64,000 nucleotides of DNA from contig NZ_JANYGQ010000018.1 of NCBI RefSeq assembly GCF_025359345.1, positions 62,001 to 126,000 of the forward strand, given 5' to 3'. Positions 55,033-64,000 of this stretch are shown in pieces; the first letter of the stretch is position 1; every line of letters starts with the position of its first letter. This DNA is from Mucilaginibacter sp. (lineage in GTDB: Bacteria > Bacteroidota > Bacteroidia > Sphingobacteriales > Sphingobacteriaceae). The translations under genes were made by a program, and so were the position numbers. Below the pieces are notes generated by a model. It did not search any database, had not been told where the DNA came from, and saw only the letters and a program-made list of their open reading frames with translations.

Positions 55033-56709
55033 ATGAAAAAGATATTCCTGCTGTTGATAATAATTATCGCGTTAGCAAAACCAGCAAATGCACAAATTAT
55101 GTGGGGTGCATACTCGCAAAGCTACCCAAGCGGGCTAACTGACAAACCGGGTAATATTGGTATAGTTTCAGCAATTAAAGAAATTAACAACGCATTTTGG
55201 GGCGATGGCAGCTGCGCCGCACTTACTGAGGCGCTGAAAAGAGACACGGCGTTTATCCGTAACCGCCCGCTAAACTTTGTCGCCATTACCACTTACGATA
55301 CGGCGAAGGCACATTTTTTTCTGCATGGGGTTGATAAAAGCAATGCCAATAATTATGAATACCGGGTGATGATTGAAGATGGTCCGGTAGTAACGCCCTG
55401 GCAAAAACCCGCGAGCTTTACCGACTATATGGTGCAATCCGCATCGTCAATGCCACAGATGGCTTACCTGGGCGGTTACAACACTGCGCTTGGCAACCGG
55501 CTTATTGTGGATGTACGGTTAAAAAACTCGGGGAAAATTGTCGCTGCCGCTGTGGTAAAATGGCAGCCCGTTAAACCGACTATCAGCCAGATATACCTTC
55601 CTGATGAGCTGAACTTTTTTCTAAAAAGGCTTGCCCACCCATGGAGCTACCGGCAGGATGCAGCCGAGATTGACAAATGGAAGATGAAGTATCCGGCCGA
55701 TCAGATTGATCGGTTTAGCTACCTGCCAAAGAAACTAATAGTTGCTCCCAAAGACAATAACCTGGTATTTTATTTCAGTGCCGATATTTACCACAAAGAG
55801 CAACTGGAGTACGAGTTGGTAAAAAACGATAACACCATCACCCCCTGGAAATACAACGATTTTGATAATAATTTCATCTGGCTAAAAAGCCTTGCACCTG
55901 GCCGGTACCTGTTAAAAATGCGTTATACCGCGCAGCGCGAACATGTAACCACTTATCCGTTTGAAGTTAAAACGCCCTGGTATGATTCCGTGCTATTTAA
56001 GATTATCGCCGGGATATTATCTTGTGCTTCGCTGGGCTTTGTTTTTTTCATGGTAAGGCATGTTAAACAAAAAGAGAATGCCGAGAAGGAACTGGCAAAA
56101 AAAACCAAGCTGCAACTGGAGCTTAAAAGTATTTATGCCCAGCTTAACCCGCATTTTATCTTTAATGCATTGAGTTCGATACAGGGCCTGATAAACAAAC
56201 AGGATATAAAAGGCGCCAACAGCTACCTCTCGGACTTTGCCCGCTTGATGCGCGATTCGTTAAATAACAGCAATAAGGACCAAACATCGTTAGATAAAGA
56301 AATACTAACTTTAGAGACTTACCTGAAGCTAGAGCAGCTGCGGTTTGGGTTTACGTATCATGTCAATATAGATAAAAACATTAATGCTTATGAAACAGAA
56401 GTGCCATCGCTGTTGCTGCAACCGCTGGTTGAAAATGCCATAAAGCACGGCATCTCGGCATTGCAGGAGAAAGGCGAAGTAGCGGTTAACTTTACAAGGC
56501 GCGACAATAACATGATAGTAAATATTAAAGATAACGGTCCCGGATTTTTGGGAAATACAAATACTGATGGGTTTGGACTAAAACTCACCCATGACCGTAT
56601 AAAGTTATTGAACGAGTTTACAAAAGGCCAACCCATTAAATTTGAAGTGAAAAAGAACAAGTCAACCGGTGCAGATATTGAGCTTACCTTTAATAACTGG
56701 TTTCTATGA
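55033..56709 (+). CDS. LytS-type sensor histidine kinase
   Basis: About 558 residues from MKKIFLLLIIIIALAKPANA, a signal peptide; a Met at 55012 is less likely. The periplasmic sensor region spans about 25-320, with one membrane helix (IAGILSCASLGFVFFMV). The His kinase domain has phospho-His in QLNPHFIFNALSSIQGL and HATPase motif LLLQPLVENAIKHGI. It overlaps the LytTR regulator by four bases, forming a two-component pair. Its 5' gene neighbour is unrelated. Confidence 0.92.
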   Translation: MKKIFLLLIIIIALAKPANAQIMWGAYSQSYPSGLTDKPGNIGIVSAIKEINNAFWGDGSCAALTEALKRDTAFIRNRPLNFVAITTYDTAKAHFFLHGVDKSNANNYEYRVMIEDGPVVTPWQKPASFTDYMVQSASSMPQMAYLGGYNTALGNRLIVDVRLKNSGKIVAAAVVKWQPVKPTISQIYLPDELNFFLKRLAHPWSYRQDAAEIDKWKMKYPADQIDRFSYLPKKLIVAPKDNNLVFYFSADIYHKEQLEYELVKNDNTITPWKYNDFDNNFIWLKSLAPGRYLLKMRYTAQREHVTTYPFEVKTPWYDSVLFKIIAGILSCASLGFVFFMVRHVKQKENAEKELAKKTKLQLELKSIYAQLNPHFIFNALSSIQGLINKQDIKGANSYLSDFARLMRDSLNNSNKDQTSLDKEILTLETYLKLEQLRFGFTYHVNIDKNINAYETEVPSLLLQPLVENAIKHGISALQEKGEVAVNFTRRDNNMIVNIKDNGPGFLGNTNTDGFGLKLTHDRIKLLNEFTKGQPIKFEVKKNKSTGADIELTFNNWFL

Positions 56710-57461
56710 GTATTAAGGCTGTATTAATTGACGATGAAAAGCACAATCTGACCAACCTGCAGGGGCTGCTAAATTCCTACTGCCCGCAGGTTACTGTTTG
56801 CGACACAGCTTTAAATGCTGATGATGGCACGTCTCTTATTTTAAAACACAGCCCGGATATTGTGTTTTTAGACATACAGATGCCCGGCAAAACCGGCTTC
56901 GATTTGTTAAGGGGATTGAATAACTATGATTTTGAGGTAATATTTGTTACCGCCTACGACCAATATGCCATACAAGCCATGCGCTTTGCGGCTGTAGATT
57001 ATCTGTTAAAGCCTATTGATATTAATGACCTGCAGGCTGCGGTGGACAGGGCGATAAAAAAGTACCAGGCCAAAGCGCAGAACTTGCAGTTGGAAAACCT
57101 CATCCATTTATTAAAGGGGCAGCAAAACAAGGATGAACAGCGCATCGCTTTAAACACACTCAAAGAAACCCGCTTTGTTAAAACAGGTGAAATTATACGC
57201 TGCGAATCGTCGAACAACTACACCACCTTCTTCCTGCAAGATGGCGAAGAACTTTTGGTTTGCAAGCCCATTTACGAGTACGAAGAGATATTAAAAGACT
57301 ACGGCTTTATCCGCTGTCATCAATCGCACCTGGTAAATAAACAGCTTGTTAAAAGCTGGAAAAAGGAATATGGCGATTTCCTGCTTTTGTTTAACGGTAA
57401 TGAAATCCCCGTTTCGCGTAATAAAAAAGAGGCAGTTAAAAAAGCGATGGATACAGGGTAA
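56706..57461 (+). CDS. LytTR-family response regulator
   Basis: A 251-residue protein: receiver domain with LIDDEKHNL, phospho-Asp in VFLDIQMPGKTGFD (about 58), and Lys in LLKPIDIND. A C-terminal LytTR DNA-binding domain from about 155 has FVKTGEIIRCESSNNYTTF and RCHQSHLVNKQLV. It acts with the kinase encoded immediately upstream. Confidence 0.93.
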   Translation: MSIKAVLIDDEKHNLTNLQGLLNSYCPQVTVCDTALNADDGTSLILKHSPDIVFLDIQMPGKTGFDLLRGLNNYDFEVIFVTAYDQYAIQAMRFAAVDYLLKPIDINDLQAAVDRAIKKYQAKAQNLQLENLIHLLKGQQNKDEQRIALNTLKETRFVKTGEIIRCESSNNYTTFFLQDGEELLVCKPIYEYEEILKDYGFIRCHQSHLVNKQLVKSWKKEYGDFLLLFNGNEIPVSRNKKEAVKKAMDTG

Positions 57462-57475
57462 ACCGATCATCGTCA

Positions 57476-57494
57476 TGCTGAACTTGTTTCAGCA
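57476..57494. repeat. Short intergenic palindrome (TGCTGAActtgTTTCAGCA)
   Basis: TGCTGAA and TTCAGCA flank CTTGT. It is a dispersed repeat type known from Sphingobacteriaceae intergenic regions. Confidence 0.6.
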
Positions 57495-57610
57495 CCCCAC
57501 TTGCTAAATAGACAGTTCGACATTTTATTAATTCCTGTATATCCCGCGAAAATTTTTCCGCCAGGCAACCTTTTGCCTCAAATTTTCATCTTACATAAAA
57601 TCTTAAAACA

Positions 57611-58834
57611 ATGAAAAAATTACTGCTGGTATGTGGTATTTGTTTAGGCGCATTTATAGTAAAAGCGCAGGAAAGCAACGAATCCACTGATTTTAATAAA
57701 TATTGCGTAAAAATGGAGAGCAACATGCTGGCGGCTTCCAAAGAAAAAGATTACCCAAAGGCAATCGCGGTTGTTAACGATTGGCTTGGCCGTTACAATA
57801 AATTATCTCCCGCTGCAAAGCAAAACAGCCAAGGCCTTACACAAAGCCTTTATTATAACCAGGCCTGCTATACCGCTTTGAACAAACAAAAACCAGAAGC
57901 TATTGCATGGTTTAAAAAAGCAGTTGATGAAGGCTTCAGCAATTATGCAAATGCAAGTGTCGACAGCGATTTAAACAGCCTGCGCGATGATCCTACGTTT
58001 ATAAAACTATTGAGCCAAATACGCGGAAAATACGACTATGGCTATATTTTGAAAAATGCCGGGACCTATAGTAACGCAGCTACAGGCCTGCCGGCGTTTA
58101 CCTATCAATCGCCATCCGCACCCGAGCTTGTTGATTTCAAAATCAAATTCAATCTCGATTCCGTCAGCGGCAATGGCGACGAGATAAGCAAAATTAAAAA
58201 CCTGCTGTACTGGGCGCACAACGTAGTAAGGCACGATGGTAACTCGAACAATCCGCCATCACGAAATGCGCTGGATATAATTGCGGTATGCAAAAAGGAT
58301 GACCGCGGCGTTAATTGCCGCATGATGGCCACTATATTAAAAGACGCTTACCAGGCAGAGGGCTTTAAAGCGCGGTTGGTAACCTGTATGCCGAAGGACA
58401 CCGCTGATTTTGATTGCCACGTAATCACGGTAGTGTGGTCGAAGACATTGAACAAATGGGTGTGGATGGATCCGACCTTTAACGCTTATGTAAGTGACGA
58501 TCAGGGCAACTTACTGAATATTGAGGAAGTGCGCGGACGGCTAATTGCCAGCAAACCGCTGGTATTAAATGACGATGCCAACTGGAACAATAAAGTGAAA
58601 CAAACTAAAGAAGATTACCTGGGCCGCTACATGTCGAAAAACCTGTACTGGCTTAGATGCGCGCTTAAAAGCGATTGGGATTTAGAGACCCGCAAGGTTG
58701 TAAAGGATGTTGAATATATTAACCTGTACCCCGGCGGGTTTAGCACTATTCAAAATCAGCCTAAAGCGGTGTCAAAGGGTACAATTGAATATGCCGCCAA
58801 TAATCCTGAATATTTTTGGCAAAAGCCGAACTAA
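57611..58834 (+). CDS. Secreted TPR plus transglutaminase-like protein
   Basis: A 407-residue protein with a signal peptide (KKLLLVCGICLGAFIVKAQ), an N-terminal helical TPR-like part (YYNQACYTALNKQKPEAIAW) and a transglutaminase-like core: nucleophile Cys in GVNCRMMATIL (about 236), His in CHVITVVW (about 271), Asp in WVWMDPTF (about 286). The triad suggests peptidase or amidase-like activity in the periplasm. Substrate unknown. Confidence 0.82.
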   Translation: MKKLLLVCGICLGAFIVKAQESNESTDFNKYCVKMESNMLAASKEKDYPKAIAVVNDWLGRYNKLSPAAKQNSQGLTQSLYYNQACYTALNKQKPEAIAWFKKAVDEGFSNYANASVDSDLNSLRDDPTFIKLLSQIRGKYDYGYILKNAGTYSNAATGLPAFTYQSPSAPELVDFKIKFNLDSVSGNGDEISKIKNLLYWAHNVVRHDGNSNNPPSRNALDIIAVCKKDDRGVNCRMMATILKDAYQAEGFKARLVTCMPKDTADFDCHVITVVWSKTLNKWVWMDPTFNAYVSDDQGNLLNIEEVRGRLIASKPLVLNDDANWNNKVKQTKEDYLGRYMSKNLYWLRCALKSDWDLETRKVVKDVEYINLYPGGFSTIQNQPKAVSKGTIEYAANNPEYFWQKPN

Positions 58835-58854
58835 ACTAAGATTTTTTGGATTAT

Positions 58855-58945
58855 AGGATTTCTTACAGGTATAGCGATGGGTTTTAAACCCACCGCTATA
58901 CGGTATATTTCTAAAATCCCTCAAATCCATTAATCCCGGTCCTGA
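58855..58945. repeat. Intergenic hairpin with palindromic flanks
   Basis: TATAGCG-TGGGTT pairs with ACCCA-CGCTATA (about 58872-58903) around TTAA, and outer segments GGATTATAGGATTT and AAATCC-TTAATCC are also complementary. A TACCTTTG box at 58951-58958 follows and probably belongs to the rRNA methyltransferase promoter. Confidence 0.5.
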
Positions 58946-58963
58946 TTTAATACCTTTGCAACT

Positions 58964-60151
58964 ATGATTGAGGTTGTATTAAAAAAGGGTAAAGAAAAAG
59001 CTGTTTTGCACCGCCACCCGTGGGTATTTTCGGGTGCCATCGAAAAAGTAAAAGGTAAACCTGCCAATGGCGATGTGGTAAAACTTATTGATGCCAAAGG
59101 CGTATTTATGGCCTATGGTTTTTACAACGACCAATCGCGTGTTGCCCTGCGCTTGCTGGAATGGGATGAAACCGTTGAAATTAACGAGCAGTGGTTTAAA
59201 GATAAAGTGGCTGTAGCGGTTGAAAGCCGTAGCGAGGTTTTGGTTGATGGCGTCACCAACACCTGCCGTTTAATATTCAGTGAATCGGACTACCTGCCAG
59301 GGTTGATCGTAGACAAATACGCCGATCATTTAGCGGTGCAGGTACTTACCTCGGGTATCGAAAAAATGATGCCTTGTATTATAGATGAACTGAATAGAAT
59401 CCTAAAACCTGAAAGCATTTTCGATAAAAGCGATGCTACATCGCGTGGTCATGAAGGATTGCAAACACAAAACATAGTATTGGCCGGCACACATCCGCCT
59501 GATAGGGTTGAGGTAATTGAAAACGGAATTAAATACAACATCAACATCGCCGAAGGGCAGAAATCGGGCTTCTACTGCGATCAACGCGACAACCGCAAAA
59601 TTGTAGCCGCTCATGCCAAAGGCAAAAAGGTTCTGGACTGTTTTAGTTATACCGGTGGGTTTACGTTAAACGCGCTGCAAAACCAGGCCGCCGCCGTTAT
59701 GTCTGTTGATAGTTCTGCCCTGGCCGTTGAAACCCTAAAAGAAAATGTGTTGCTGAATGGGTTTGACGCCGGTAAAGTAACCACAGTAACATCCGATGTA
59801 AATAAACAACTCCGCAAACTACGGGAGGATGGTGGGCTGTTTGACATTGTCGTTCTCGACCCTCCAAAGTATGCACCATCGCGGTCGGCATTGGACAAAG
59901 CTTCACGGGCATACAAGGATTTGAACAGGTTAGGGATGTTACTACTGAATAAAGGCGGCCTGCTGGCAACCTATTCCTGCTCGGGCGCTATGAATATGGA
60001 AACCTTTAAACAGGTGCTGGCCTGGGCCGCGCTTGATGCCGGGAAGCAGGTACAATTTATAAACCAGCTTTGTCAGCCGGAAGATCACCCGGTGCGGTCG
60101 TCATTTCCGGAAGGGGAGTATTTAAAGGGATTGCTTTGCAGGGTGTATTAA
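58964..60151 (+). CDS. rlmI: RlmI-type 23S rRNA (cytosine-C5) methyltransferase
   Basis: A 395-residue protein. An N-terminal PUA domain (HRHPWVFSGAIEKVKG, GFYNDQSRVALRLL) binds RNA. The EEHEE-like linker is followed by a class I methyltransferase with SAM motif VLDCFSYTGGFTLNAL at about 224, DSSALAVETLKENV, catalytic-region DPPKYAPSR at about 307 and YSCSG with the second Cys. It adds a methyl group to C5 of a 23S rRNA cytosine (position 1962 in E. coli numbering). Confidence 0.93.
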   Translation: MIEVVLKKGKEKAVLHRHPWVFSGAIEKVKGKPANGDVVKLIDAKGVFMAYGFYNDQSRVALRLLEWDETVEINEQWFKDKVAVAVESRSEVLVDGVTNTCRLIFSESDYLPGLIVDKYADHLAVQVLTSGIEKMMPCIIDELNRILKPESIFDKSDATSRGHEGLQTQNIVLAGTHPPDRVEVIENGIKYNINIAEGQKSGFYCDQRDNRKIVAAHAKGKKVLDCFSYTGGFTLNALQNQAAAVMSVDSSALAVETLKENVLLNGFDAGKVTTVTSDVNKQLRKLREDGGLFDIVVLDPPKYAPSRSALDKASRAYKDLNRLGMLLLNKGGLLATYSCSGAMNMETFKQVLAWAALDAGKQVQFINQLCQPEDHPVRSSFPEGEYLKGLLCRVY

Positions 60152-60259
60152 CGAAAGGTTTTTTCCGCGGCTTGATATTTTTAAAATTAATTTTTTCTTT
60201 TTGTCCAATCGGTAATTGTCAGTTCGTCATTGAGGTATAAACATTAAAAACTAAACATC

Positions 60260-60601
60260 ATGAAAGATTTTCTTTTCGTTTACAGAAACGACTACAAAAA
60301 CCAGCCTACCGGCTCGCCCGAAGAATTGCAGGCCGTTACAAAAAGGTGGATGGACTGGGTTGGCGGCATTGCAGCCCAAAACAAGTTGAGCAGCCCAGGC
60401 AACCGCTTAACTTCAGATGGCAAGGTTGTAAGGCCAAACAACGTTGTTACCGATGGCCCTTATACCGAAATTAAAGAACTGATAGGCGGCTATTCGATTG
60501 TTAAAGTAGAAACAATGGAGGAAGCCGTTGAATTAGCAAAAGGTTGCCCTGTTTTTGAATTTGGCGGAAACGTTGAGGTCCGCGAAATTAACCCGATGTG
60601 A
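60260..60601 (+). CDS. YCII/DGPF-domain protein
   Basis: A 113-residue protein with VTDGPYTEIKELIGGYSIVK and FEFGGNVEVREI, the DGPF signature of the YCII superfamily. It is encoded beside an ECF42-type sigma factor, the constant pairing for this family. The enzymatic or sensory role is unknown. Confidence 0.92.
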   Translation: MKDFLFVYRNDYKNQPTGSPEELQAVTKRWMDWVGGIAAQNKLSSPGNRLTSDGKVVRPNNVVTDGPYTEIKELIGGYSIVKVETMEEAVELAKGCPVFEFGGNVEVREINPM

Positions 60602-60609
60602 TTTCTTTG

Positions 60610-60694
60610 AATATCGAATAATGAATGGCGAACATCGAACGATTAAGTGAAGAAACTTTTGGAATTGGATATTTGACATTCATTATTCTATATT
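60610..60694. repeat. Intergenic palindromic repeat with 18-bp arms
   Basis: AATATCGAATAATGAATG (60610-60627) pairs with CATTCATTATTCTATATT (60677-60694) with one mismatch. It separates the YCII gene from the sigma factor gene. Confidence 0.75.
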
Positions 60695-60759
60695 AATTTA
60701 TCCCGTTTTACAATCAAACTTAACCTGGCCTTTGTATTATTGCATGGGCCTTTTTTATA

Positions 60760-61992
60760 ATGGAACAAAAGGAACTGATACCGCATTTATTCCGCACCGA
60801 GTTTAGTAAAATTACAGCTGTACTGGCTAAGCTTTTTGGTTTCGAGCATATAGAAATTGCGGAAGATATTGCCAGCGATACCTTCCTGCTGGCATCAGAA
60901 ACGTGGGGCCTGAAGGGCCTGCCAGATAACCCTGCGGCATGGCTCTACACCGTTGCCAAAAACAAAGCCCGCGATTACCTGCGCAGGAACAAACTTTTCA
61001 GCGAAAAAATAACCACGGAACTTCAGTACAGCAATACCGAGCTGCACGAAATAGAAATTGACCTGTCCGACAATAACATTATAGATAGCCAGCTGCAAAT
61101 GATGTTTGCTATCTGCCAGCCATCTATCCCGGCCGAAGCACAGATAGGCCTTTCATTGCGTATACTTTGCGGTTTTGGTATCGAAGAAATTGCAAATGCC
61201 TTCCTGAGCAATAAAGAAACCATTAACAAACGCCTCTTAAGGGCCAAAACCAAACTGCGCGAGGATAATGTGAAAATAGCGTTCCCGCCAAATTCGGAAA
61301 TTGACAAACGGCTCGAAAATGTATTGACTACGCTTTACCTGTTGTTTAACGAGGGTTATTACTCTGTTTCGCAAAACACAAGTGTAAGGAAGGATTTATG
61401 TGTGGAAGCCATGCGCCTGTGTTACTTACTTACCATTAACGAAGCAACCAACAAACCGACAGTAAACGCCATGATGGCTTTAATGTGTTTCCATGCATCG
61501 CGGTTTGATGCCCGCATTAATGCCGATGGCGAGCAGGTTTTATACCCCGACCAGGACACCAGCCTTTGGGACGTTGAACTGATTGAACGCGGCAAGTATT
61601 TTTTAAATAATGCTGCCACCGGTAACCAGCTAACAAAATATCATATTGAAGCCGGCATAGCCTGGTGGCACACCCATCACGAGGACAGCACAGAAAAATG
61701 GGAGAGCATCTTGCAGCTATACAACAGATTGCTGACCATTGAGTACTCGCCCATGGCAGCACTTAACCGCACCTATGCCCTTGCCAAAGCCAATGGCAAA
61801 CCCGCGGCCATTGCCGAAGCTGAAAAGCTAAAGCTGGAAGACAGCCATTTGTACTATTCGCTGCTTGGTTTTTTGTATACCGAGTTGGATAATAAAAAAG
61901 CAATCCGGCATTTGAAAACTGCGTTGAAGCTGGCAAAATCTGAAACGAATAAGGCGACTATTGAGAAGACGATACAGAAAATCAATTCGTGA
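60760..61992 (+). CDS. ECF42-type RNA polymerase sigma factor
   Basis: A 410-residue protein. Sigma-2 region (IAEDIASDTFLLASETW, AWLYTVAKNKARDYLRRN) and sigma-4 region (CGFGIEEIANAFLSNKETINKRLLRAKTKL) are followed by the long C-terminal TPR-like/DUF6596 extension seen in DGPF-linked ECF42 factors. The extension (ARFDARINADGEQVLY, NRTYALAKANG) replaces an anti-sigma factor in controlling activity. Pairs with the YCII gene upstream. Confidence 0.93.
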   Translation: MEQKELIPHLFRTEFSKITAVLAKLFGFEHIEIAEDIASDTFLLASETWGLKGLPDNPAAWLYTVAKNKARDYLRRNKLFSEKITTELQYSNTELHEIEIDLSDNNIIDSQLQMMFAICQPSIPAEAQIGLSLRILCGFGIEEIANAFLSNKETINKRLLRAKTKLREDNVKIAFPPNSEIDKRLENVLTTLYLLFNEGYYSVSQNTSVRKDLCVEAMRLCYLLTINEATNKPTVNAMMALMCFHASRFDARINADGEQVLYPDQDTSLWDVELIERGKYFLNNAATGNQLTKYHIEAGIAWWHTHHEDSTEKWESILQLYNRLLTIEYSPMAALNRTYALAKANGKPAAIAEAEKLKLEDSHLYYSLLGFLYTELDNKKAIRHLKTALKLAKSETNKATIEKTIQKINS

Positions 61993-62021
61993 AATTCGCC
62001 ATAACTCGTAAAAATTAGGGC

Positions 62022-63311
62022 CTATTCAAAATTCACACCGCCATAGCTTGAGTTTATGGCGATATGCGAATCGGAGTTGCCTTTGCCGACATAACCTTTA
62101 TAGCTATGCGTCATGCTTACATGCTTACTTCCTTCCGGTGGATTTTTGGCGGTTATAGTTACTTTGTTGTCGTTGTATTTGAACCCGCTTCCATAGCTGG
62201 TTACAATATCAAAGTCGAAATTACTCGACTGAGATATGCCCAACGATATATCTGAGTAGGATGTGTTAATATTTAGCTTTTTAAATGAGTTGGAAAGATC
62301 TCTTATTTTAAACCCACCGCCATACGCTAAATTTACGTCGGCAGTGTTATTCAGCTTACCTAACCTAAACGAAGCGTAGCTTAAGTCCGCCCTGATATTG
62401 TTGCATTCTTCTACATCAACGCTTCCGTACGAAAAAGCAAGCCTGCCACCATTCATAGCAGAAACTTTTAAACTGCAATAGCTGCCCTCAATTTCGTTAT
62501 AGTTGCTCGACAGGCTTTGTGCTGTTACGCTGCCCTGTGAGGCGACAATCCGGACCCTTCCGTTTAGACTGGGCAAGAATATTGAACCATAGCTGCTTTC
62601 AACATTTAAGTCAGTTTGGGCCGGCATATAAACAACATAATTTATATTTAGCTTATGTTTTTTGTTCTTCCCGCCAAAATTAAAAAAACTCCAGAAACCT
62701 TCATCGTCGTCATCATGGTGTATGTCAGTAGTAAATGACACCTGGTCCCCATTTTTATTGTCGTGTATTTGTACCCCATCAATCAGGCGTTGCGCATCAC
62801 TTTCACTACCTGCTTCGGCCTTAATTTCTATGTCGACCCTAACCTGGCTTTTATCCCAGGTATTCACTGTTATTTTACCATACTGATTACTCAGCCTTAT
62901 TTTGTCGTTCCCATCAAGCGGGTAGCTTTTGCTATAATTTTTTTCTCTTATACCCGGCCCATTCGCATCAGATGCGTCATCATTTTTCGAAAACTCTAAA
63001 TTAAGATTGCTAAGCAAATCACCAAGGTTCAGGCTAATTGCAGAAGAGGAATCACTTTCATTTTCCTCAATCTTTATGTTCGACGTAATGTTATTGACTG
63101 TTGCCGAAATATGTCTACCCAAATCTTTCAGATCAGCCTTTAAATTCTGCGCCAGGTTATCCATTTTAAGGTCAAAGCCAGCATTGTCAAAACTTGTGCT
63201 CACCGATAGCGATGGCTTTGTTTGTATAGATATAGTTTGGGCAAGCCCCGCAGTACAGCCTATAAAAAGCGCCATTAACAGCAGCGCGGGCTTATATGCT
63301 TTTAGTTTCAT
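62022..63311 (-). CDS. Exported DUF4097-like beta-helical protein
   Basis: A 429-residue protein with a signal peptide (LLLMALFIGCTAGLAQ). The second half is a series of short beta strands with repeating S-Y-G/S-Y-S patterns (ESSYGSIFLPSLNGRV, LSYASFRLGKLNNTADV, SSYGGVNF) typical of DUF4097 adhesin-like domains. Its start overlaps the end of the anti-sigma-like gene by 20 bp. It may act in envelope stress or be the gene controlled by the sigma factor upstream. Confidence 0.8.
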   Translation of the reverse strand: MKLKAYKPALLLMALFIGCTAGLAQTISIQTKPSLSVSTSFDNAGFDLKMDNLAQNLKADLKDLGRHISATVNNITSNIKIEENESDSSSAISLNLGDLLSNLNLEFSKNDDASDANGPGIREKNYSKSYPLDGNDKIRLSNQYGKITVNTWDKSQVRVDIEIKAEAGSESDAQRLIDGVQIHDNKNGDQVSFTTDIHHDDDDEGFWSFFNFGGKNKKHKLNINYVVYMPAQTDLNVESSYGSIFLPSLNGRVRIVASQGSVTAQSLSSNYNEIEGSYCSLKVSAMNGGRLAFSYGSVDVEECNNIRADLSYASFRLGKLNNTADVNLAYGGGFKIRDLSNSFKKLNINTSYSDISLGISQSSNFDFDIVTSYGSGFKYNDNKVTITAKNPPEGSKHVSMTHSYKGYVGKGNSDSHIAINSSYGGVNFE

Positions 63312-63855
63312 TGTTCTGTTCCTTTTTTGACTTGTTTAGCTGCTCAATAACATCCAGTTGCTGTGTAAGTACTTGTGTCTGCACCTGCAGGTTGCGTATC
63401 ATTGCGCGTAAAACACGTTCCTGGTTAGGGCTGGTGGCCAGGTCGCTGTTAAGTTGCTTGTAGGTAGAGTCCATTTGGGCAATTTCATTGCTAAACTCCT
63501 TATACAAATCGGGCTCGGTTTTAGCAAGCGACTTCAGCTCGGTGCGCTGGCTATGAATCAGCGATGTATATTGAACTTGCTGCTGTGCATAAATTGGGTT
63601 AATGGCCGCTAAATCAATCTTTTCTTTCTTCTCGCCATGCAGGTAAAAGCCAAAACCTATACCCATAATCACAATAACGGTAGCTGCAACGCGCAGCACA
63701 AAGCCCAGCGAAAATGTTTTTGCTTCTTTCTTTTTCAACTCTTCACCTTGTGGTGGCAGGTGTTTTTCAATCCTGCTCCACAAATCTGCCGACGGTTCAA
63801 GGTCGTCAAATTCTTCCCTGTTCATTTTCATAAATTCCTCTAATCGCTTGCTCAT
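63292..63855 (-). CDS. Membrane anti-sigma-factor-like protein
   Basis: A 187-residue protein with a charged N-terminal part (EEFDDLEPSADLWSRIEKHL), one membrane helix at about 53-72 (LRVAATVIVIMGIGFGFYL) and a long periplasmic coiled coil (about 75-175). It is encoded immediately after an ECF sigma gene with ATGA overlap, the usual place for its inhibitor. It probably senses the envelope and holds the sigma factor. Confidence 0.78.
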   Translation of the reverse strand: MSKRLEEFMKMNREEFDDLEPSADLWSRIEKHLPPQGEELKKKEAKTFSLGFVLRVAATVIVIMGIGFGFYLHGEKKEKIDLAAINPIYAQQQVQYTSLIHSQRTELKSLAKTEPDLYKEFSNEIAQMDSTYKQLNSDLATSPNQERVLRAMIRNLQVQTQVLTQQLDVIEQLNKSKKEQNNETKSI

Positions 63856-64000
63856 GATTTTATTCCCTTTCGTTGTAAAATTTCCAATAACTTTCGTTTT
63901 GCCCTCAGGAACTGTGTCCGCGAGGTATTTTCCGAAATGTTTAATATCTGTCCTATTTCTTCATGATCGTAGCCCTCAAGCAGGTATAGCGATATTACTA
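63852..64000 (-). CDS. ECF sigma factor, C-terminal end (runs off the right edge)
   Basis: The open frame reads LEGYDHEEIGQILNISENTS followed by RTQFLRAKRKLLEIL, a sigma-70 region 4 helix-turn-helix. The stop overlaps the start of the anti-sigma-like gene (ATGA). The N-terminal part lies outside the window. Confidence 0.88.
   Translation of the reverse strand, partial: VISLYLLEGYDHEEIGQILNISENTSRTQFLRAKRKLLEILQRKGIKS

Overview
The window looks like a chromosome segment of a Bacteroidota bacterium, most likely Sphingobacteriaceae (Mucilaginibacter- or Pedobacter-like). The evidence is gene content typical of that group: a MacB/FtsX-type permease starting MIRNNFKIAWRNLWKHK, a two-component-system-like hybrid kinase with propeller repeats, GG-leader peptide precursors, a DGPF/YCII-ECF pair, -7 boxes of the TAnnTTTG type and very weak Shine-Dalgarno sites. 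The species call is inference from recognised families; no rRNA or tRNA gene was seen.

Region 1 (1-10.4 kb) is AT-rich accessory DNA. It holds the 5' part of a large secreted RHS/YD-repeat protein running off the left edge, an ABC permease, and a compact RiPP locus: a Cys/Ser/Thr-rich GG-leader peptide, a radical SAM/SPASM maturase, a C39-peptidase ABC exporter and a 46-residue membrane protein. A terminator-like hairpin sits between the peptide and the maturase.

Region 2 (11-43.5 kb) is a composite integrative element built from repeated gene families. There are three large serine recombinases, two VirD4/HerA-like translocase ATPases (one carrying a C-terminal PD-(D/E)XK-like domain), a second deleted copy of that ATPase pair, two copies of an XRE regulator / small protein / RuvC-fold protein module, two divergent XRE-lipoprotein pairs, an N6-methylase-like protein without a visible catalytic NPPY, and a double-HTH regulator that is also fused to one recombinase. 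No relaxase, VirB4 or mating-pair gene is visible. Cargo includes a Gabija (GajA/GajB) anti-phage pair at 15.8-19.2 kb and a second peptide locus at 31.9-36.7 kb (Cys-rich GG-leader peptide, C39-like/VKOR/thioredoxin fusion, and two related proteins of unknown function). The right end of the element abuts codon PCPCG of comM (yifB): only the 3' part of comM is present (43512-44000). The 5' part is not in the window, so the left boundary probably lies further left.

Region 3 (44-64 kb) is ordinary chromosome with higher GC: OmpA-like protein, hybrid histidine kinase, receiver-domain protein, chagasin-like lipoprotein, NudK-type Nudix hydrolase, SRPBCC protein, zinc alcohol dehydrogenase, AAA_14/DUF4143 ATPase behind four exact 22-bp-period repeats, LytS/LytTR two-component pair, transglutaminase-like protein, RlmI-type rRNA methyltransferase, YCII plus ECF42-type sigma factor, and a sigma/anti-sigma/DUF4097-like operon cut by the right edge. 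Several dispersed palindromic intergenic repeats occur here and not in the element.

How it may work together: the recombinases would integrate and excise the element, the two ATPases would pump DNA, and the XRE/RuvC-fold/methylase-like proteins would control or bind element DNA, while Gabija and the peptide loci benefit the host. This is inference from gene content and repetition of modules.
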